A stretch of 64,000 bases of DNA from Siphonodentalium dalli (taxonomy: Eukaryota; Mollusca; Scaphopoda; Gadilida; Siphonodentaliidae): assembly GCA_032622095.1 (NCBI GenBank), contig CP136066.1, forward strand, positions 188,888,716-188,952,715, written 5' to 3'. Each line of letters begins with the position of its first letter. The stretch's first letter is position 1. The translations under genes and the position numbers were made by a program. The notes beneath the pieces were generated by a model that worked only from the letters and a program-made list of their open reading frames with translations, did no database searches and had not been told where the DNA came from. Below, piece by piece: positions 1 to 12,930 of this stretch.

Positions 1-2575
1 TCAACAGTATGATAAGATGACTGGTACGGAGTGGTGAAAATCCGACACAGTACGAGCGACATTGCTTAAGGGTCACAACTTGGAGCGTGATTTGAAATAG
101 CGAACAATTCGACAATTGCACGTCGCTCAAAGCGGTCAATCCACTTCTGTGTGAAAACTCGCAATAGACCATGCAGCAACGCTGCGAACTCCAAATTTCC
201 ACACGATTCGTCAAACAGAATCTAATTTCTACACATATGAATGATAAATATTGGATTCTTAATGTATATTCTTTTAGCATTAGAACATATGATTTTAGAT
301 ACTGAACACAAATACCGATTACACGGTTGACCCTTAAAATTATTTTACATTGTATGCCTAAAATCTCTAAAATTTCATGAGCACATATATATTTCCAGGC
401 TTCGAAATTGTCCAATATACTGTAGACGGCAGTGACTGAAAATCATACTCGAAGTTTATACTCCATATTTAGCAAATCATTGTCATGTAAGTCAATTTCT
501 GCGTATTTCCCTGACATGGTACCCAGGTTTGTGAACGTGACCTCAGTCACGACTGTATGTTAGCCATGTATGGAAGCTAGTATGTCTGTAGAGAGCGCAA
601 TACAGAGCGATAGGATCGAGTGTGTCTGCTTATTAACACATACTTTAGATGTAACTATGTATTCGCTATGTTCGTATGTTCAAGTGTTATTCAATAAAAA
701 AAACAAAAAACAAAAAACAATACAGGTTTTATCTTTCTTAGTTAATATCTGTTCCTTCGCAATGTATTTCACAGTAGGTGAAGGCCCCAGTTCGCGATTG
801 CATGATTTAGCTGACTTTGTGTGCCATTTTGCTATGCGCGCTTACGATCATGGAATTTCTTCTGGGTAAATAATTCTATGTTTATTGCGATTTCGGCCAT
901 CAAAAAAGCATGCAATCTCGAGCTGGGACCACCCCTTAATGTGAAGTAGTTTATTGAGGAATAAGTGTTGACAAAGAATTATATTCCCTGCCTGTTTGTT
1001 AAAAAGTACACTGTCAAGACGGGTCAGAACATGAAAAAGTTCTCATGTTTTGTGTTGGAGGAATATGATCTATACGGGCGTAGCTAGAGCAGAGATTCAT
1101 GGCATGATCTATTGTTGGATTTAAATGTCAACCACGTTGTTGAGATAAATATAGAATGTGATTTTGGGTGAACTTTTATTTATTGACAGTGGATAATCAT
1201 TTAGCTGTAATCATTCATCCACCCATCTTCTGCATGTCCACGCATTATCTGAAACGAAAGAATCAACATTATTACGGATATCATGATACCATGTAATCTT
1301 AAATTGAATTTCCCAAAACGCATGCATTTATTGTATGTTTTACTCCAAAGCTGGTTACTGGCCCAGTATTCGCTCAAATGTTTGTATTAATGTACCAGAA
1401 TAATATATGAGTATACTATGGATATATTTAACGCGCCCATTTTTATCAAAACGGCCAATTTACTTATATTCGCTTCAATTTCTGCATTAATGTATGTGCT
1501 TTATTAATATTAAGTTATCATATTTAATACATCCAGAATATACATAAGGAAGGGAGTACCAATACCTGGTCAACTACCCACTTTACTTATATAAGTCTTG
1601 TTCTTTAAGGTACATGCATTGTCAATTTACATATATCTAATACACGCAGCAATTAGTTCACAGCCAGAATAAATAGGATTTAATATGTGTAATACGCCGT
1701 GTATCCATATATAACCAAACGACCCTTAACTCAGTATACTCGTTTCCATGTTTGTACTAAATTATATTTTATTTTTTTTCGCACAGCTCTTTAACAAAGT
1801 ATATAGTTATGAACCTCTGTTTGCCAAATTGACGCATGCTTTGATGAATTAGCACTGGCAACCCATTCATTTCTGGAGTGGGCGACCGGCGCATGCATTA
1901 CTTTCTCAGAATGGTCATGTATTGGTAATGAGAAATTAAATAATTTAATTGAATTAAATTACCGATATATACTAGTTTTTCTCTAACATTCTTTAAAAAT
2001 TGTCAACCTGAAATATTTGTTGAATGCTACTTATCAACTTGAGACAGGGTTCCTCGCCGTGAGTGCAACGATGTGGTCACGTGACGATATGCCTTTCCGC
2101 TGAAGCGTGCAGCTGGGTGCTTGTATATCACCCTCCCCACAATGAATGGGCTAAATAAGAATCTCGCTCAGACATTTTGGTACTGTATATTACGGTGTGG
2201 AATCACCTATTTTCGAGTTGATGAGTATTACGCACTCAAAATGGCCGAAGCGATCGCAAACTCGACCAGAATTTAGGAACCATATAATAAACTATGATAA
2301 TGATATATTACATAGTATTATGGCAGCATCGAGCATTTGCTATACTATCTTTCAAACAAGCTGATACCTCATTTGTCTACAAACTCAATACAATATACAA
2401 TATGTTTATTTCCCATTAAACTGTAAAAACAGTGTTTGAGATATAATACATACTATATAACAGGCGGGGTATACATTGAACTAGATAATATATACATATT
2501 CACGTGTATATACATATTCATAGGGATAACACTTGTTACGAGGTTACAAAACAAAACAACACAGTTGTTTGTTTA
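1..2575. other. No gene recognised
   Basis: AT-rich single-copy-looking DNA. Only short open frames with no recognisable domain, and no convincing exon bounded by splice sites. Nothing repeated elsewhere in the window was noticed here. Confidence 0.5.
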
Positions 2576-2674
2576 AACATTCTGACCAAAGTTGTCAGTC
2601 GAAGGATTCTCCTACATATATGGTGGACTTTTGTATTCTACGAACCTCCGATTGGCAACTTTGGTCAGAATGTT
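2576..2674. repeat. Short inverted repeat (hairpin)
   Basis: The arm AACATTCTGACCAAAGTTG at 2576-2594 is matched by its reverse complement at 2656-2674, and the similarity continues imperfectly towards the centre. This is a hairpin of about 100 bp. No target duplication was identified, so it may be a degraded foldback element. Confidence 0.6.
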
Positions 2675-3026
2675 ATAGAAAAATGTTATAGAGTATTTCG
2701 AACACATAATGTATCAACTTGTTTTTGAAATAAAATAGCATATATAGAATGTTCGCGTTGATTATCGGTGACCCATGGTGTGTCGATGCTCTTAACAATC
2801 AAAATGCAATGTTTGTGTCAGTTCCCCATGTTTTCATGCGTTTGCGTATTTTGAATGCGTGGTACTCACTAACCTTGAAACCACGTGATTCCCCACCGTG
2901 TATATGTCGCGATAGACTCGATAATAGACTCATATGAACTAAACCAAACTATCTTTACTGCTGCTATAAGTAAATTAAATTGTCGACGTCGACTGTTTGT
3001 TGTGGTTGAAATTTTGACGCGTTGTA

Positions 3027-3747
3027 CACTGAGAAAAAAGGTTAGTCAATATCACTAACTTATGTTAGTCAAAGTTTTGTCATCAGAATGATTAACTTGA
3101 CTAACTCGGAAAGTTAGTCATAATGACCATATTGTTGTTAGTCATAACGACTAAGACAAGTTTAGTCAAAATGATTAGGACTGATTCATTCTGATTGACT
3201 TATCTTAGTCACAGGGACTGTGAACATGTAATTTTGAGGAACTATTTTGTAAATTAATCAAAGACTCAACCAGATACTGCAATATCCAGAATCAGAGACC
3301 AGGTTGAAAGCATGCCAATCTTTCAATCAATTCTCAAAAATTCAGATTTCAGTACTTGTATGTTGAGATGTGTAACAATGGTTTCTTATATAGGTCTATT
3401 TATAGCTTGGTTCATTTCCGAGATGGCTGTGATGTTTATGAACTAGAACCTGTTATCCAAATATTGTAGCCTTTGATCAGTTATGTATGCCATAATCTCC
3501 GATCACATTAATTTCTTTATATATTGTACATAATTGCGATACAATTGATGCTAAACATTTAACAATTATATTAAACATAATTTAAGGCAATGTTGTAATA
3601 TGGTTATTATTCATGTAACTTAGTCACCATGACTAAGGCCAGAGTTAGTCATAGTGACTTGTGGGAGTGTATGGTTAGTCCAAATGACTCCAAAATGCTT
3701 GTGACTAACCATAAGTTAGTCATATTGACAGGTTTTTTTTCTCAGTG
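3027..3747. mobile_element. TA-flanked inverted-repeat element built of TTAGTCA words
   Basis: The termini are CACTGAGAAAAAA (left) and its reverse complement TTTTTTCTCAGTG (right). Both are flanked by TA (3025-3026 and 3748-3749), as expected for a TA target duplication of the Tc1/mariner type. The subterminal regions on both sides are crowded with the heptamer TTAGTCA and its complement TGACTAA, in both orientations. No transposase frame is visible, so this is a non-autonomous element of 721 bp. The superfamily assignment rests only on the TA duplication and could be wrong. Confidence 0.75.
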
Positions 3748-4330
3748 TACCATGCAGTATATAGTCGTGGCAAATCGGTGTAAATGGTAACAACTGCTAC
3801 AACGGAATATCATTAGAAATAAACCATAAAAGCAAGCTTATATTGAGTGGTCAATGTGCGTATAGTGGCACATTCTAATAATTTTAGCCCGCAATTCATT
3901 TAGCAAGGAATCAAGTGGCATGCAAAACCAGTCTCGTTCTGAGAAAAGACGACAATAGAGCTGTGAATACTTTTACACTCACCAATCATCTTCGCACGAT
4001 GAGCTCAACCTAGACACAGTGTTCGACGAAGAACTGACAGTTTTAGGCAAACAACTGCGTCTCCCACGGTTCTACAAGCAGAGGAAATATAGCACACTTA
4101 ATATGGTAGCAGGGACGTGGCTGCACTGTTTCCTATACTGGGTGTCATATATTGAGGAGCTACAACGAGTCCCCAGTTCATAGCAGAATTTAAAAACAAG
4201 TCCAGAAATTAGGTCTGGACCTCACCAAAGGCTCGGTCCAGACCTAATTTACTGGACGAGTTTCTACTATAAACTGAGGACGAATTGTGGGGTTTTTTAT
4301 TACATGATCCAAAACATCGACAAAACACAC

Positions 4331-4383
4331 TTAAAGGTACTCAATCCGATCAGACGGTCCCCATACCATCAATATGCAGCAGC

Positions 4384-4417
<34 letters not shown>

Positions 4418-4662
4418 TTTCTTCAAAATACGCTTTAGTTATCAGAATCGATTTATTGCAACAAATAATGCTAACCACTGTCAACTATGGTATCAAATTT
4501 CCCAATGTGTTATCTATCAACATTTTGTTCAACAAAATATGGCCGTATTATCACCAAAGGATCATGAAATTTGACCGTATTACCACTTGATCTTATAGTT
4601 ATCCATCTTCATCCGCAAGAAATAGTAATTTAGGAGCGTCTGATCGGATTGAGTACCTTTAA
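4331..4662. mobile_element. TTAA-flanked element with internal (CAA)n, copy 1
   Basis: The ends read TTAAAGGTACTCAATCCGAT and the reverse complement of nearly the same sequence, so TTAA sits at both outer edges (4331-4334 and 4659-4662). TTAA duplications are typical of piggyBac-type transposition, but no transposase is present. A perfect (CAA)n microsatellite lies about 45 bp inside the left end (near 4383-4415). The apparent polyglutamine or polyasparagine reading frames here are only this microsatellite. At least seven relatives occur in the window. Confidence 0.8.
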
Positions 4663-6256
4663 ATCAACAAATGGGACGCGAAACTAACATAGGCTTCTAT
4701 AAAGAATGTGATGATGTTTCACGCAACGATGCATTGTTTGCCAGATAAATACAGACTTATTGGCGTATTTAATGTCGTATATTTAATGACATAACTTTTC
4801 AAAGTCTTCATTCATTATAGTTTGTTGGAAAAATATTGGAAGCCATAGCTTTTTGAGACGTAGCGTACGGAATGTAAACAGGCGACAAACCGGAAGTCAA
4901 ATGTCACCTGGCACTATTTCCTGTTATTAAACGAACGTTTAATATCACAATTTATAGAATTGGTTTATTGAATGGAATAAGGTAGGATTATGTAATAAAT
5001 ATAATTTCCAACTGCACCACATTGAATCAGATCGAACTTCTCTAGTCCTGGACTTTGCACCATTGGGTTAGAAGACTCCAACTCAGGCTTTCACATGTTC
5101 GAAATTAAAATATTCAACATCTAGCGCCACCGAATATGGCTGGAAAGTTTTCCAGCTAATGACCATTTCACTCCAAATATTTAACCGGAAGTAACAAACT
5201 GTTTGACTTTTTGGTCTAAAAACGTCATATTTAATGCTAGTTTATGGTCTGAATTTCCTCTTGTTGATAACTGCATTCTAAGACAGGAGGGGTGGGGAAC
5301 CAATCAAACAGCTGTGTTGTCACGCCTCTATCGAGATGAAATCGTATCAATCTTAACGGCTCCACTCTTATTTCATATCATACCCCATTGGAAATAGGAA
5401 GCTTAGTTTCGATCTGGTCTGTACTGCCAGTTTATTGTTCTTAGTGGAAGGGAAATAACTCTATCACATGAAGCCCCTATTATATCATTTAAAAACCCAG
5501 TACATATATCATGATATGTCACTAGTTATAAATAGGCGCGTGCTACATATCAATTGGCACCGCCCAAAAAAAAAGATAGCGTGGATTAATACTATTTCGA
5601 AAATCCGCGCATGACACCAACACCATACATTTCAAAATGATTGCTTTGTTCTTTGAAGTTAAATTAGTGTCTAACTTCGTTGTACTAACGAAAATAGACA
5701 CAAAACAAAGAGGCAAATTGGGGGACTGTATTTTCTATCGCCAGCCCCAGAGCGCAATACTGTCGTATAGGCTGTGAAGCGTCTCAGCAAACGCTGTAAA
5801 CATATGCATTTTGCAATTTCTTTTAAGGATATTGATTTGTTAAAAGGGCATAAAGCTATTGTTCTTAGTTCATGTGATATACAAGATCTTCAACTCGTTA
5901 TGTTGGGATATAAGATTTTATTAAACGAGTTTGATAAATTTAATTCACAACTCGTTGGAGATCCTCTATAACTAGTAAGAATAACAATAATCAGATCAAG
6001 CCTGCATAGCGGGCTAGCATCACCAAATTCACCCTCTGGAGAATTAATTCTGCTTTGGCCTCATCTTCTGGGAAGTATCTATAGACTAAAATTAACATTG
6101 TTTTTAAGTTCCATTTACCCTTCTGGGAAGTTTCTATATCCCCTAATTTACAGACGATAAAATGCATAATCGAGGTTCCCAATGGGTGAACATCACCAAC
6201 TTCAACTGGGGAACTTCAAACTGATCCCAGGTCTACAATAGCAGTTGTTGGCCTAA
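4663..6256. other. No gene recognised; partial palindrome arm near 6000-6053
   Basis: AT-rich DNA without a supported gene. The stretch around 6000-6053 is one arm of the family described at 6257-6349, so part of this region is old repeat. Confidence 0.4.
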
Positions 6257-6349
6257 GCAGAATGAGGTTCCCAGATGGTGAATTTGGTGATGCTAGCCCG
6301 CTATGCGGGATAGCATCACTAAATTCACCCTCTGGGGACCTCATTCTGC
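6257..6349. repeat. 93-bp near-perfect palindrome, GCAGAATGAGG family
   Basis: The sequence begins GCAGAATGAGG and ends with the reverse complement CCTCATTCTGC. The arms pair throughout around a centre with CCCGCTATGCGGG. The same palindrome recurs at 38619-38709 and 38951-39060, and as a fragment near 6000-6053. It has the form of a tiny foldback element with no coding capacity. Confidence 0.75.
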
Positions 6350-6548
6350 AAATGACAGGCACGCTATTTGCAGGCTTGAATCAGATCTGCTGACGAGCTT
6401 CCAACAGTTATAGTGATAAATAGTATGAAGAGCAGTAATTAGTTCAAGTTCAAAAGACGTGTTCCCTGTCAACATACGAATTTCCCAGCAGTATGCACAC
6501 GATAAATCACATGATTTAACTAGTCAGGCAGCTACGGTGTCTATTTAT

Positions 6549-6738
6549 TAGCGGTTATTTATGACAGAGATTATTTATGGCAGAGGTTTTTTTTTATGGG
6601 AGAGGTTATTTATGGCAGAGGATATTTATGGCAGATGTTTTTTTATGGGAGAGGTTATTTATGGCATATGTTATTTATGGAGAGGTTGTTTATGGCAGGG
6701 ATTATTTATGTGGAGGTTATTTATGGAGAGGTTACTTC
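6549..6738. repeat. Minisatellite of TTATTTATGGCAGAGG-like units
   Basis: About ten imperfect units of roughly 16 bp, built on TTATTTATGG plus a purine-rich tail, run in tandem. Overlapping reading frames in all three phases result from the repeat and are not genes. Confidence 0.7.
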
Positions 6739-8331
6739 CGGACGAAAGCGGAAATTGCCGAACCGTTTGAGATTGGTTATACCCAAAACTGCAAGTCATC
6801 CTTCAGTCCATCGTTAAAACCTGGTCAGACCACTGCCATCACAGTTTGTTTATTTAAGTCTTGTGTCGGTTATACACTTCATTTTGACTTGATCTGGCCA
6901 TTTTAAAACTTAATATAGACAGTTCAGTTTCTCAGAACAATGCAGTCAGAATTAAAAGATGTCCTTACATTATGTATAATGCAGACAAATTAAAAGATGT
7001 CCTTACATTATGTTTATGCATACGTTGTATACGTGGTATGCAGTGGTCAGACCATGTAGAGGTCAGAGCAGGCTGAACGCTGCCTCGCAGTTAGCGTATA
7101 TCACCCGTCTAATACAGTCTTGCGAAGTATAATAAGAGCTGTATGTGCATGGAGACACGACATTTCATCCCATATGTTTATTTAGATTTATATAGCCCGT
7201 CTATGTTACACTAAATCATGTTCGGTGATTGGTACGTCAACTGCCAATTGAGTCATCCGTTTCATACCCCAATAACACACAGACCGTAACATGAACACGG
7301 CGTCACCAATTGATGACCTAAACTGACCTAATCACTAAAAGCGGTCAGCATATTAATTGGGCGTGCTTTCCAAAGTTGAGCCGAAATGCATCTGAAACCA
7401 CTTATTTATATCGACTACCTTACCGTTACTAATTGCTTAGAAATAGTACTGACTGACTGTGCTGCGTGGGCTAGTCTCAAATTATGGGCAGACTTTGTGA
7501 ACATTTCTTAAAGGGACATATTGTACTCAAATGTTGTTGTTGGTTTCTATATTCTCTGAGGCGTAGAATAAGGTAACCAGATTTATATTGTATTGTATGT
7601 TGAGTACGACGTAATGTTAGGGATGGAAGATTGTCGTCGGCTAATTTTTGTACAGTTGTCTAGCAAATGTATCAAATAAATGTGATGTTATATGCATACT
7701 AGTCCCGTATACTCGTTTAAGTTATTGTATAGTCACTAATCAGTGGATTGAGATTACGCCCCTTATCAACATATTTTTTTTACACGATCATGTGTGCCAC
7801 GCGTTGCCCAAACCACTATCCGTTAATTAATTTGATTACGTCTTGTACACGGAAATTCGAAATTAAATTTATGGCTCTAGCCATAAAATTAAATTTATAT
7901 CAAATTATTAATTTTGATTTTAAAATAACCTATTAACCTGAACGTTTACAGAATATATCTTCGACTCAAATTACTTATTTTTCAATATACTATCGATATT
8001 AGATCGTTGTTATTATCGGGAATTTATTGAAAATAGCGTACAGTAGCCATTTAAACATCTCCAAGAGACAACATAACCAGTAATTATGGGGGGGGGGGGG
8101 GGGTCACCGGAAGCGGATGATCGACGTAATGCACGTCATCTGTCTTGGAGACAACGTCAACACGAATAGTTCCGGCTTGTATTCCACTAGATGTATATAC
8201 TAATATGTATTCAATGGCTGGGATTCCGTTGAATACATGTGACTCACGTCGATGGGTGTGGAATAAAAGTCATTATCGAACAAAATATCGTCATTCTTGT
8301 AGCGCTTATTGTTGCCAACATGTTAGCTTTG
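6739..8331. other. No gene recognised; 16-bp poly-G tract
   Basis: AT-rich DNA with no supported exon. A pure run of G lies at 8088-8103. The stretch 8263-8318 has a direct-orientation relative at 11574-11630, on the far side of the large inverted repeat. Confidence 0.4.
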
Positions 8332-11300
8332 TGATACCCACAATACATGAGGGGTGAGATGCTCGTATACCCACAATACATGAGGGGTGAGATGCTCGTA
8401 TACCCACAATACATGAGAGGTGAGATGCTCGTATCCCGGTCCCACGGTAGAGGCACCCCTGTCTTGGACTCCGGTTGTGGAAACTTCACTAATGGTGTCC
8501 AGAGCAGTCTACCTTGCGGCAGTTTACAAATGTCAGGATAAGAGTAACAAAAGCATAGAAGATAAGTCTAGACTACCTTGGATTAACCGCTTATATTCCC
8601 GTGTAAAAAGCAACTAATAAATTTAACGCTCGTTATTAATGGCGTGACATATTCCCCGAAACCAATCAACAAGGTGTCATAACTCATGTGAAAAAATTGT
8701 TGGGCGGATTCCAAATGCGAACTCTATACCCGTACCCTAGACCAGTAAATTTCCAGACCAAATTCCAGTCAATTCAGTTTGGATCCACCAAGGCCCTCAT
8801 AATGGAGATGAAAAATGGGAGGAAATCCCAACGAAAAGGGGGCCATAACTATATATAGTAGACGTTGGCCGGCGGTCCCCGAATACGGACCCGATCTGCA
8901 CTCTGTGTTAGTATATCCAAATACTAAATTACATTTTATCCAGTTGATACTTTCTAAAGTAATCATCCATAAACCAAAAGCGAGTGTATGGACCAACAGA
9001 CGGTCGCACAGATCAATAACATAATGCGTACTTTTTATTAAAAACCTGGGGTATAAACCTATGATTCCATATTGATTATTTAATTATTTTTTTTATTTAA
9101 ACATATACATGTTGCACGGCGAGTTGGAGTTCGATAATATGTACCACATACATTGATATTAAAACAATACACATCCATGTATTTGTATGCGTTTTTAGGG
9201 TGGGCTAGAGTTCCAGATAATAATAGTAACAATCATGCTTAACACATACTTTGCATGTAAACATCCGAATAAACGCTTTTTGTGTGAATGTGTTTGATTA
9301 TGGAGCTAATTATCAGATATGCATGGTAACCATTGCGTTTGAATTCCGCACACAATCGTGGCAAGGTTATTTTGTTTATCTCATCGGAGGTACCGTTGTT
9401 TATATGGGAATGGTAGCCCATATGATATATCTATTATTGAAACGTGACACTATAATAATTAAGAACCGTTTGCATACAATATTATATGGGGAAAGACCCA
9501 AGACCACCCCCGTGTACGTGGTATCTCCAAACCCGAGGGTATCACCAAACCCGGTTTTGATAAATGAACATATCTTCCCTCAGATGAAGCTATTTATCTC
9601 CCAGTTAAATGGTGATATCCACTATTCAAAACATAATTTCGCAAAGCGGAATGTTTCCTCAATGGGATAGCGACCATAGCTTGCTCTCACCCCAATAAAT
9701 TTAATAGAAATTCCGACTCATTTCCGATTTTATCATAAATAGTAGACACTTTTTGACGTTAGGTAGTTCGTTTGAAACATAATTATCAGTCATAGATGGC
9801 GCATAATGCGTGTATCAATAGAAAAATATATGTTTAATTAACCATAAAATTGTCTAGCCTGCAGAGCCGTTCGCAAAAATTATATATGCGTCCAAGTGTG
9901 GGTACCCACTATACTTTCGGGTATCAACGCCGCAGATCGATCCTGCGATGAGATGTCGCCAAACCCGAGTTGGGATGTCAAAGATGCGAATGATATGCTT
10001 CACATTTTGACCGTTTCTGCTTGAAATTATCCCAATTATCATTCGGACAGGCCGGCACATGGGTCATCTTTAGGGTGGTGGCGCATGTGCAAGGGTGAAA
10101 ATGTGTATGTTTGTTTGTGTCTTATGTTCTAATGTCATATTAATAGTATAGGGTATTCGGTGTTATTCGACATTATAGGCCGGGAGCTGTACAACGAATG
10201 GAAACATTAAATCAGTGTAAATCATGAGTTAGCAGGGACGTGGCTACGGGGTCCTTGTTAGGGGTGTTCACCTATAGTTTCTGAATGCACCCCCTTCCAG
10301 TAACTTCTATTTGCACCCCATGTTAGGTTCCAGTTTTCATCGAGTTTACAACGGGTTCTTCCAACTTTTGGATATGACAACCCATAAGTTGAGATTTTGT
10401 TCATCTAAAGATGATCCATGTGCCGGCCTGTCCGAATTATAATTAGGATAATTTCAAGCAGAAACGGGCAAAATGTGAAGCATATCATTCGCAATAATAT
10501 AAGTGTATATGAGGGACTTAATTAATGGAACATGAACTACTAAACATTTATATATAGTACTGTATAGAGATATACATATATACACACACAATATAACGCT
10601 ATTTATCAATGGGTTTCCTTTATATTTTATATACATATACTGTATTCTCTACACAGTATATAATAGGTTATAGATCTTATACAATGTCGAGATTTAGCCT
10701 AATGTTTAATTGTTACTATATTATTATCTGGAACACTAGCCCGCCCTAAACACGCATACAAATATTAGGATGTGTATTGTTTTAATACCAATGGATGTGA
10801 TACATATTATCGAGAACTCCAACTCCCCGTGCAACATGTATATGTTTAAATGTTTAAATAATCAATATGGAATCACAGGTTTATACCCCAGTTTTCTAAT
10901 AAAAAGTACGCGTTATGTTATTGATCTGTCCGACCGTCTGTCCGTCCATCCACTCGGTTTTGGTTTATGGATGATAATTTTAGATAGTATCGACTGGATA
11001 AAATGTAATTTAGTATTTGGGTATACTAACACAGAGTGCAGGTCGGATCCGTATTCGGGGACCGCCGGCCAACTTCCACTATATAAATTTTATGGCCCCT
11101 TTTCTTTGGGATTTCCTCCCATTTTTCATCTGCATATGAGGGCATTGGTGAGTCCAAACTGAATTGACTGGAATTTGGTCTGGAAATTTACTGGTCTAGG
11201 GTACCGGTCAAGATCGCATTTGGAATCCGCCCGACAATTTTTCACATGAGTTATAACACCTTGTTGATTGGTTTCGCGGAATATGCCATGCACACAGAGC

Positions 11301-11535
11301 GCTCAATTTATTAGTTACTTTTTACACGGGAATATGATAAAGCGGTTACTCCGATGTAGTCTAGACTTATATTCTATGCTTCTGTTACTCTTATCCTGAC
11401 ATTTGTAAACTTCCGCAAGGTAGACTGCTCTGGACACCATTAGTGAAGTTTCCACTACCAGAGTCCAAGACAGGGGTGCCTCTACTGTGGTACCGAGATA
11501 CGAGCACCCCCCTGCTCAGATATTATGGGTATCCC
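8332..11535. repeat. Large imperfect inverted repeat (about 3.2 kb)
   Basis: Left-arm sequence 8332-9236 pairs in reverse complement with 10706-11535, and an inner piece 9985-10072 pairs with about 10397-10492. The intervening parts differ because the left arm carries roughly 530 bp more than the right (within 9237-9984). The central loop (about 10073-10396) holds a hAT-like left end, CAGGGACGTGG. Reading frames at 8769-8996 (minus) and 10770-11162 (plus) are the same degenerate sequence seen once in each arm and have no known domain. It may be a foldback transposon or an inverted duplication. No precise target duplication was found, although about 55 bp are directly repeated outside both ends. 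Confidence 0.75.
8335..8437. repeat. 33-bp tandem repeat, three copies
   Basis: Three near-identical units containing CAATACATGAGGGGTGAGAT start at 33-bp intervals (CAATACATG at 8341, 8374 and 8407). The opposite arm of the large inverted repeat carries only one unit, so the expansion happened in this arm after the arms formed. Confidence 0.8.
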
Positions 11536-11666
11536 AAAACCCCAAAAAAATAAAATATGAAATACATGCATATAAAATTCATTATCGAACAAAATATCAT
11601 CTTTCTTGTGGCGCTTATTGTTCGAAACATATTATTTTATACAATAGAATCTAAATAAAAAGTAAG

Positions 11667-12131
11667 ATATGTGACCCGCCATATCAAATCCAGTCGTAAG
11701 TCGGGATTTTTTTTACCCTGTGCCAATGCATTCTCTTATATATGCGAGTCGACCATATGTCGCCTCGCATATATAAGAGAATGCATTGGCCTAACAATTT
11801 TTTATCATTTTTAAAAAATAAATGCTTCTTACAATTTTTAGGACATAAAATAAAAAACATCCATTACCCTGCAGGGAGCCCCACACATATATAGAAGCAT
11901 AGGGAAGAGTGTCGTCTGCTCATGTTTGTCTGGAACTCTGTATGGGTGAAATTATAAAATTGTTAAAGAATACAAGAAAAAATTATTAAAATTGTAAAAA
12001 ATTGTTAGGCCAATGCATTCTCTTATATATGCGAGGCGACCTATGGTCGACTCGCATATATAAGAGAATGCATTGGCACAGGGTAAAAAAAATCCCGACT
12101 TACGACTGGATTTGATATGGCGGGTCACATA
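11667..12131. mobile_element. Foldback element containing two 69-bp palindromes
   Basis: The outer arms begin ATATGTGACCCGCCATATC and end with the reverse complement GATATGGCGGGTCACATAT. Within each arm lies a self-complementary core (11722-11790 and 12009-12077) that starts GCCAATGCATTCTCTTATAT and ends in its complement. It is therefore a palindrome within a palindrome, about 465 bp long, with a spacer of about 200 bp and no reading frame. The same core recurs at 37300-37354 and 39128-39343 inside different outer arms. Confidence 0.75.
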
Positions 12132-12334
12132 TGTTTCGTAGGAATCGGTCTGGAACCCAAGTACATATTTAAACATTTGTAGTGAAGTTTTATTTTTGTG
12201 GTGCAGTGTGATAATTTCAGTGCAGTGCTGGCCCTATTGTTACGAAAATAAAAGATTTAAAGGCAGATTCCCTGCTAGACGTACAATTGCCTGGCTTTTT
12301 TTTTGGATTAACTAATTACACCAATGGAAATCAT

Positions 12335-12358
12335 TTAGATTTTAAGAAAATTCAGGAC
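12335..12358 (-). CDS. Gene 1, putative terminal coding exon
   Basis: Going down the minus strand from the micro-exon, a donor-acceptor pair defines a 100-bp intron (12359-12458). It is followed by an acceptor ending CCCATGCAG and seven in-frame codons (VLNFLKI) before a TAA stop at 12335-12337. The phase (0) matches the preceding exon. A possible polyadenylation signal, AATAAA, lies about 140 nt further on, in the complement of the TTTATT near 12190. The exon is too short to carry its own evidence; the call depends on the upstream exons. Confidence 0.25.
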   Translation of the reverse strand, partial: VLNFLKI

Positions 12359-12458
12359 CTGCATGGGCATATTGATATAGGTTTACTGTAATAGTTGTAT
12401 GTGCATTATGTCATGAATCGAGGCTTTTGCAGCTTGCATATAATCATAATGTACTTAC

Positions 12459-12491
12459 CAGTGGAGCATCCTGTACGTTGGCGACCAGTTC
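12459..12491 (-). CDS. Gene 1, putative 33-bp coding micro-exon
   Basis: On the minus strand an acceptor (ATTCATTGCAG) is followed by exactly 33 nt and then a strong donor, GTAAGTACA. The 33 nt form eleven open codons (ELVANVQDAPL) in phase 0 at both ends. This fits the phase-0 donor that ends the signal-peptide exon at 18543. If joined, the intron would be about 6 kb and would contain the LINE at 14517-18274 and a truncated TTAA element. No protein family is recognised. The paired consensus splice sites and the compatible phase are the whole of the evidence. Confidence 0.4.
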
Positions 12492-12709
12492 CTGCAATGA
12501 ATAATCATAATATTGTTGTATTAAAATTGCATTAGGTTTCATAAACATCGACGATTCTGCCATTATCACGCAATGCTTGCTTCAGTGAGCGTCATCAAAC
12601 TCGCATTTCTTATGGAAATGGCAATTGAGATGTCTCTCAACAGAAACAAAATCAAGCTTGAAACAACCATCATCTCCATGGCGATACCACGAACATTCAC
12701 ATACTTATA

Positions 12710-12930
12710 TTAAAGGTACTCAATCCGATCAGAGGGTCCCCATATCATTAGTTCCAACAACAACACAATTTTTTGAAATGCCGCTTCAGTTATCATGCAG
12801 AATCGATTAATTGCCCAAAAATAATGCTAACCACAGTCAACTATAGTGTAAATTGCACAAAACCTGTTACTTATGAACGTTTTGTTCAACGAAATTTTGC
12901 CGGTTGTCAAATATCTGACACAAAAAAGTG
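12710..12930. mobile_element. TTAA element, 3'-truncated copy
   Basis: The left end TTAAAGGTACTCAATCCGAT and the following 200 bp match the TTAA family, most closely the copy at 42500-42917. The match stops near 12930 and no right end follows, so the copy is truncated. It lies in the proposed first intron of gene 1. Confidence 0.65.

Noticed and set aside
4285-4590. Frames with polyglutamine or polyasparagine tracts
   Set aside because: They are translations of the (CAA)n microsatellite inside a TTAA element.
9251-9670. 139-residue plus-strand frame
   Set aside because: No domain or splice support. It lies mostly in the extra piece of one arm of the large inverted repeat, and the opposite strand is open too.
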